Of a stretch of DNA of 64,000 nucleotides, positions 63,200 to 64,000 are shown in pieces. Source of the DNA: Phymatolithon calcareum (lineage: Eukaryota; Rhodophyta; Florideophyceae; Hapalidiales); assembly GCA_977006965.1 (NCBI GenBank), contig OZ345359.1, forward strand, positions 1,922,001 to 1,986,000. Direction: 5' to 3'. The position numbers and the translations under genes were made by a program. Position 1 is the first letter of the stretch, and each line of letters starts with the position of its first letter. The notes beneath the pieces were generated by a model. That model saw only the letters and a program-made list of their open reading frames with translations, made no database searches and was not told the origin of the DNA.

Positions 63200-64000
63200 A
63201 GTATGGTGCCTGAAGAACGACCACGTATAGAGATTGACATTCCTCAATGACTCTTCTCCTCGCGGTGTCATCTGAGGACCTATTTTAGGGAGGACCGGTC
63301 CTCACACTGACGGAATTTTGAGGAATGTCAGTGGCAAAATCATTTGATTGGTACTTTCGGCGAATATGTATTCTTCAAAGGTATTCAATCCACTACTGTA
63401 CTTGTTATACAAAAGTGCAAATTTTCATCGTGATTGACACAAGCTTCCCAGAGCAGTCGACGCCAACAGCGAAGCTGTGTTCTCCAGTACGCGCGAAGCA
63501 TACACGAATGATTTCAACCGAACTTCCTCGATGCAGTGAAATTTCATGGCCCCAAAGGCCAAAGCTTGGCAGTGATGGAGGCGGTATGTATGTATAGACA
63601 GGAAATCAATGGTACCGTCGATCTCTCGAAAGAATAAAATTGTCTCTGTTGAGAGACATTGTACTCCAATCGCCCAATGGTGTCCAAACGCTCGTCAGGA
63701 TGAGTTAAGATCCATAGTGATCTGGGAGTTCGCATGCTCTGGACCTGGTGCTGGACAACAACTCGTAATGACTGCTCTGAGAAAAAAGACATACAACTTC
63801 CCTAAAACATACAAGTGCGTTGATGTCATTCGTTGGACCGCACACCTTTCTGAATCAGAGCTTCTGATGCACCTATCCACCTTATGTCAGAGCTTCTGAT
63901 GCACATATCCATCTTATGCCTGAGGTCAGAAAGACAGATCAGGGGAAGAATGAAGCAAGGAAAGAATGTATTGGATATCGTTTGACTCGGGCCAGACTCA
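63200..64000. other. Right flank, no recognised gene
   Basis: Short overlapping frames only. A 32-bp unit (starting TCAGAGCTTCTGATGCAC) is tandemly duplicated at 63855-63918. Confidence 0.5.

Noticed and set aside
1-64000. CRISPR arrays or prokaryotic operons
   Set aside because: All tandem repeats lack unique spacers of regular length, and gene content is eukaryotic.

Overview
This looks like nuclear DNA from a eukaryote with few introns. The host-type genes (a very-long-chain 3-hydroxyacyl-CoA dehydratase, Ku70, and an ABC1 kinase fused to a beta-lactamase-like domain) each sit in one long open frame of roughly balanced base composition. They are separated by repeat-rich, mobile-element-dense stretches. 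Long single-exon genes, STAND ATPases with WD40 repeats, and MULE, CACTA/KDZ-like, hAT and DIRS-like elements together suggest a florideophyte red alga (Chondrus-like). That assignment is inference; nothing in the window proves it. No tRNA, rRNA, CRISPR array or bacterial operon was recognised.

Layout. 0-3.1 kb: no recognised gene. 3.1-8.4 kb: a decayed hAT-like transposase next to an intact 1329-aa NB-ARC-WD40 protein (minus strand). 8.6-9.75 kb: a short inverted-repeat element filled with 60-bp tandem repeats, followed by a perfect 44-bp palindrome. 10.4-27.7 kb: a 17.3-kb region bounded by two nearly identical 1.44-kb inverted repeats. It contains a 619-bp MITE-like element, two unrecognised proteins (652 and 355 aa), a 1042-aa DDE-type transposase and a second ORF overlapping its stop codon. 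27.9-35.3 kb: the host-gene island. 36.3-42.9 kb: a complete 6.6-kb MULE-type transposon. 43.1-45.3 kb: AT-rich, no recognised gene. 45.35-55.2 kb: a 9.8-kb inverted-repeat element holding a 5'-truncated relative of the 1042-aa transposase and its second ORF, with a broken DIRS-like tyrosine-recombinase retrotransposon nested inside. 55.4-58.4 kb: two further inverted-repeat units. 58.5-62.5 kb: a second NB-ARC-WD40 gene, split by a frame change, followed by another hAT relic.

The most striking system is the MULE at 36330-42940. Its tips (GGCAACCTTAAC...) are inverted, it is flanked by an 11-bp direct repeat (TCCTTCTAATA), and its roughly 1-kb arms are swollen by GC-rich minisatellites. Besides an apparently intact MULE transposase (D/D/E triad plus SWIM zinc finger) it carries an intact divergent histone H3 variant and an acidic J-domain-like protein without the HPD motif. 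These two are divergently transcribed from a shared 426-bp spacer that holds a conserved direct repeat. A transposon carrying its own histone variant and a possible chaperone would be unusual; a chromatin role for this cargo is inference.

A second theme is a transposon family with ends beginning CCAGGGGAATGTTA. The transposase gene associated with it is followed by a second ORF joined through the same awkward junction in two diverged copies: a -1 frame change in one and an in-frame stop in the other, with similarity extending upstream of any good ATG. This suggests coupled expression by frameshift, readthrough or splicing. Finally, both NB-ARC-WD40 genes share a helical N-terminal domain reminiscent of fungal HeLo-like domains, and both have a hAT relic just past their 3' ends.
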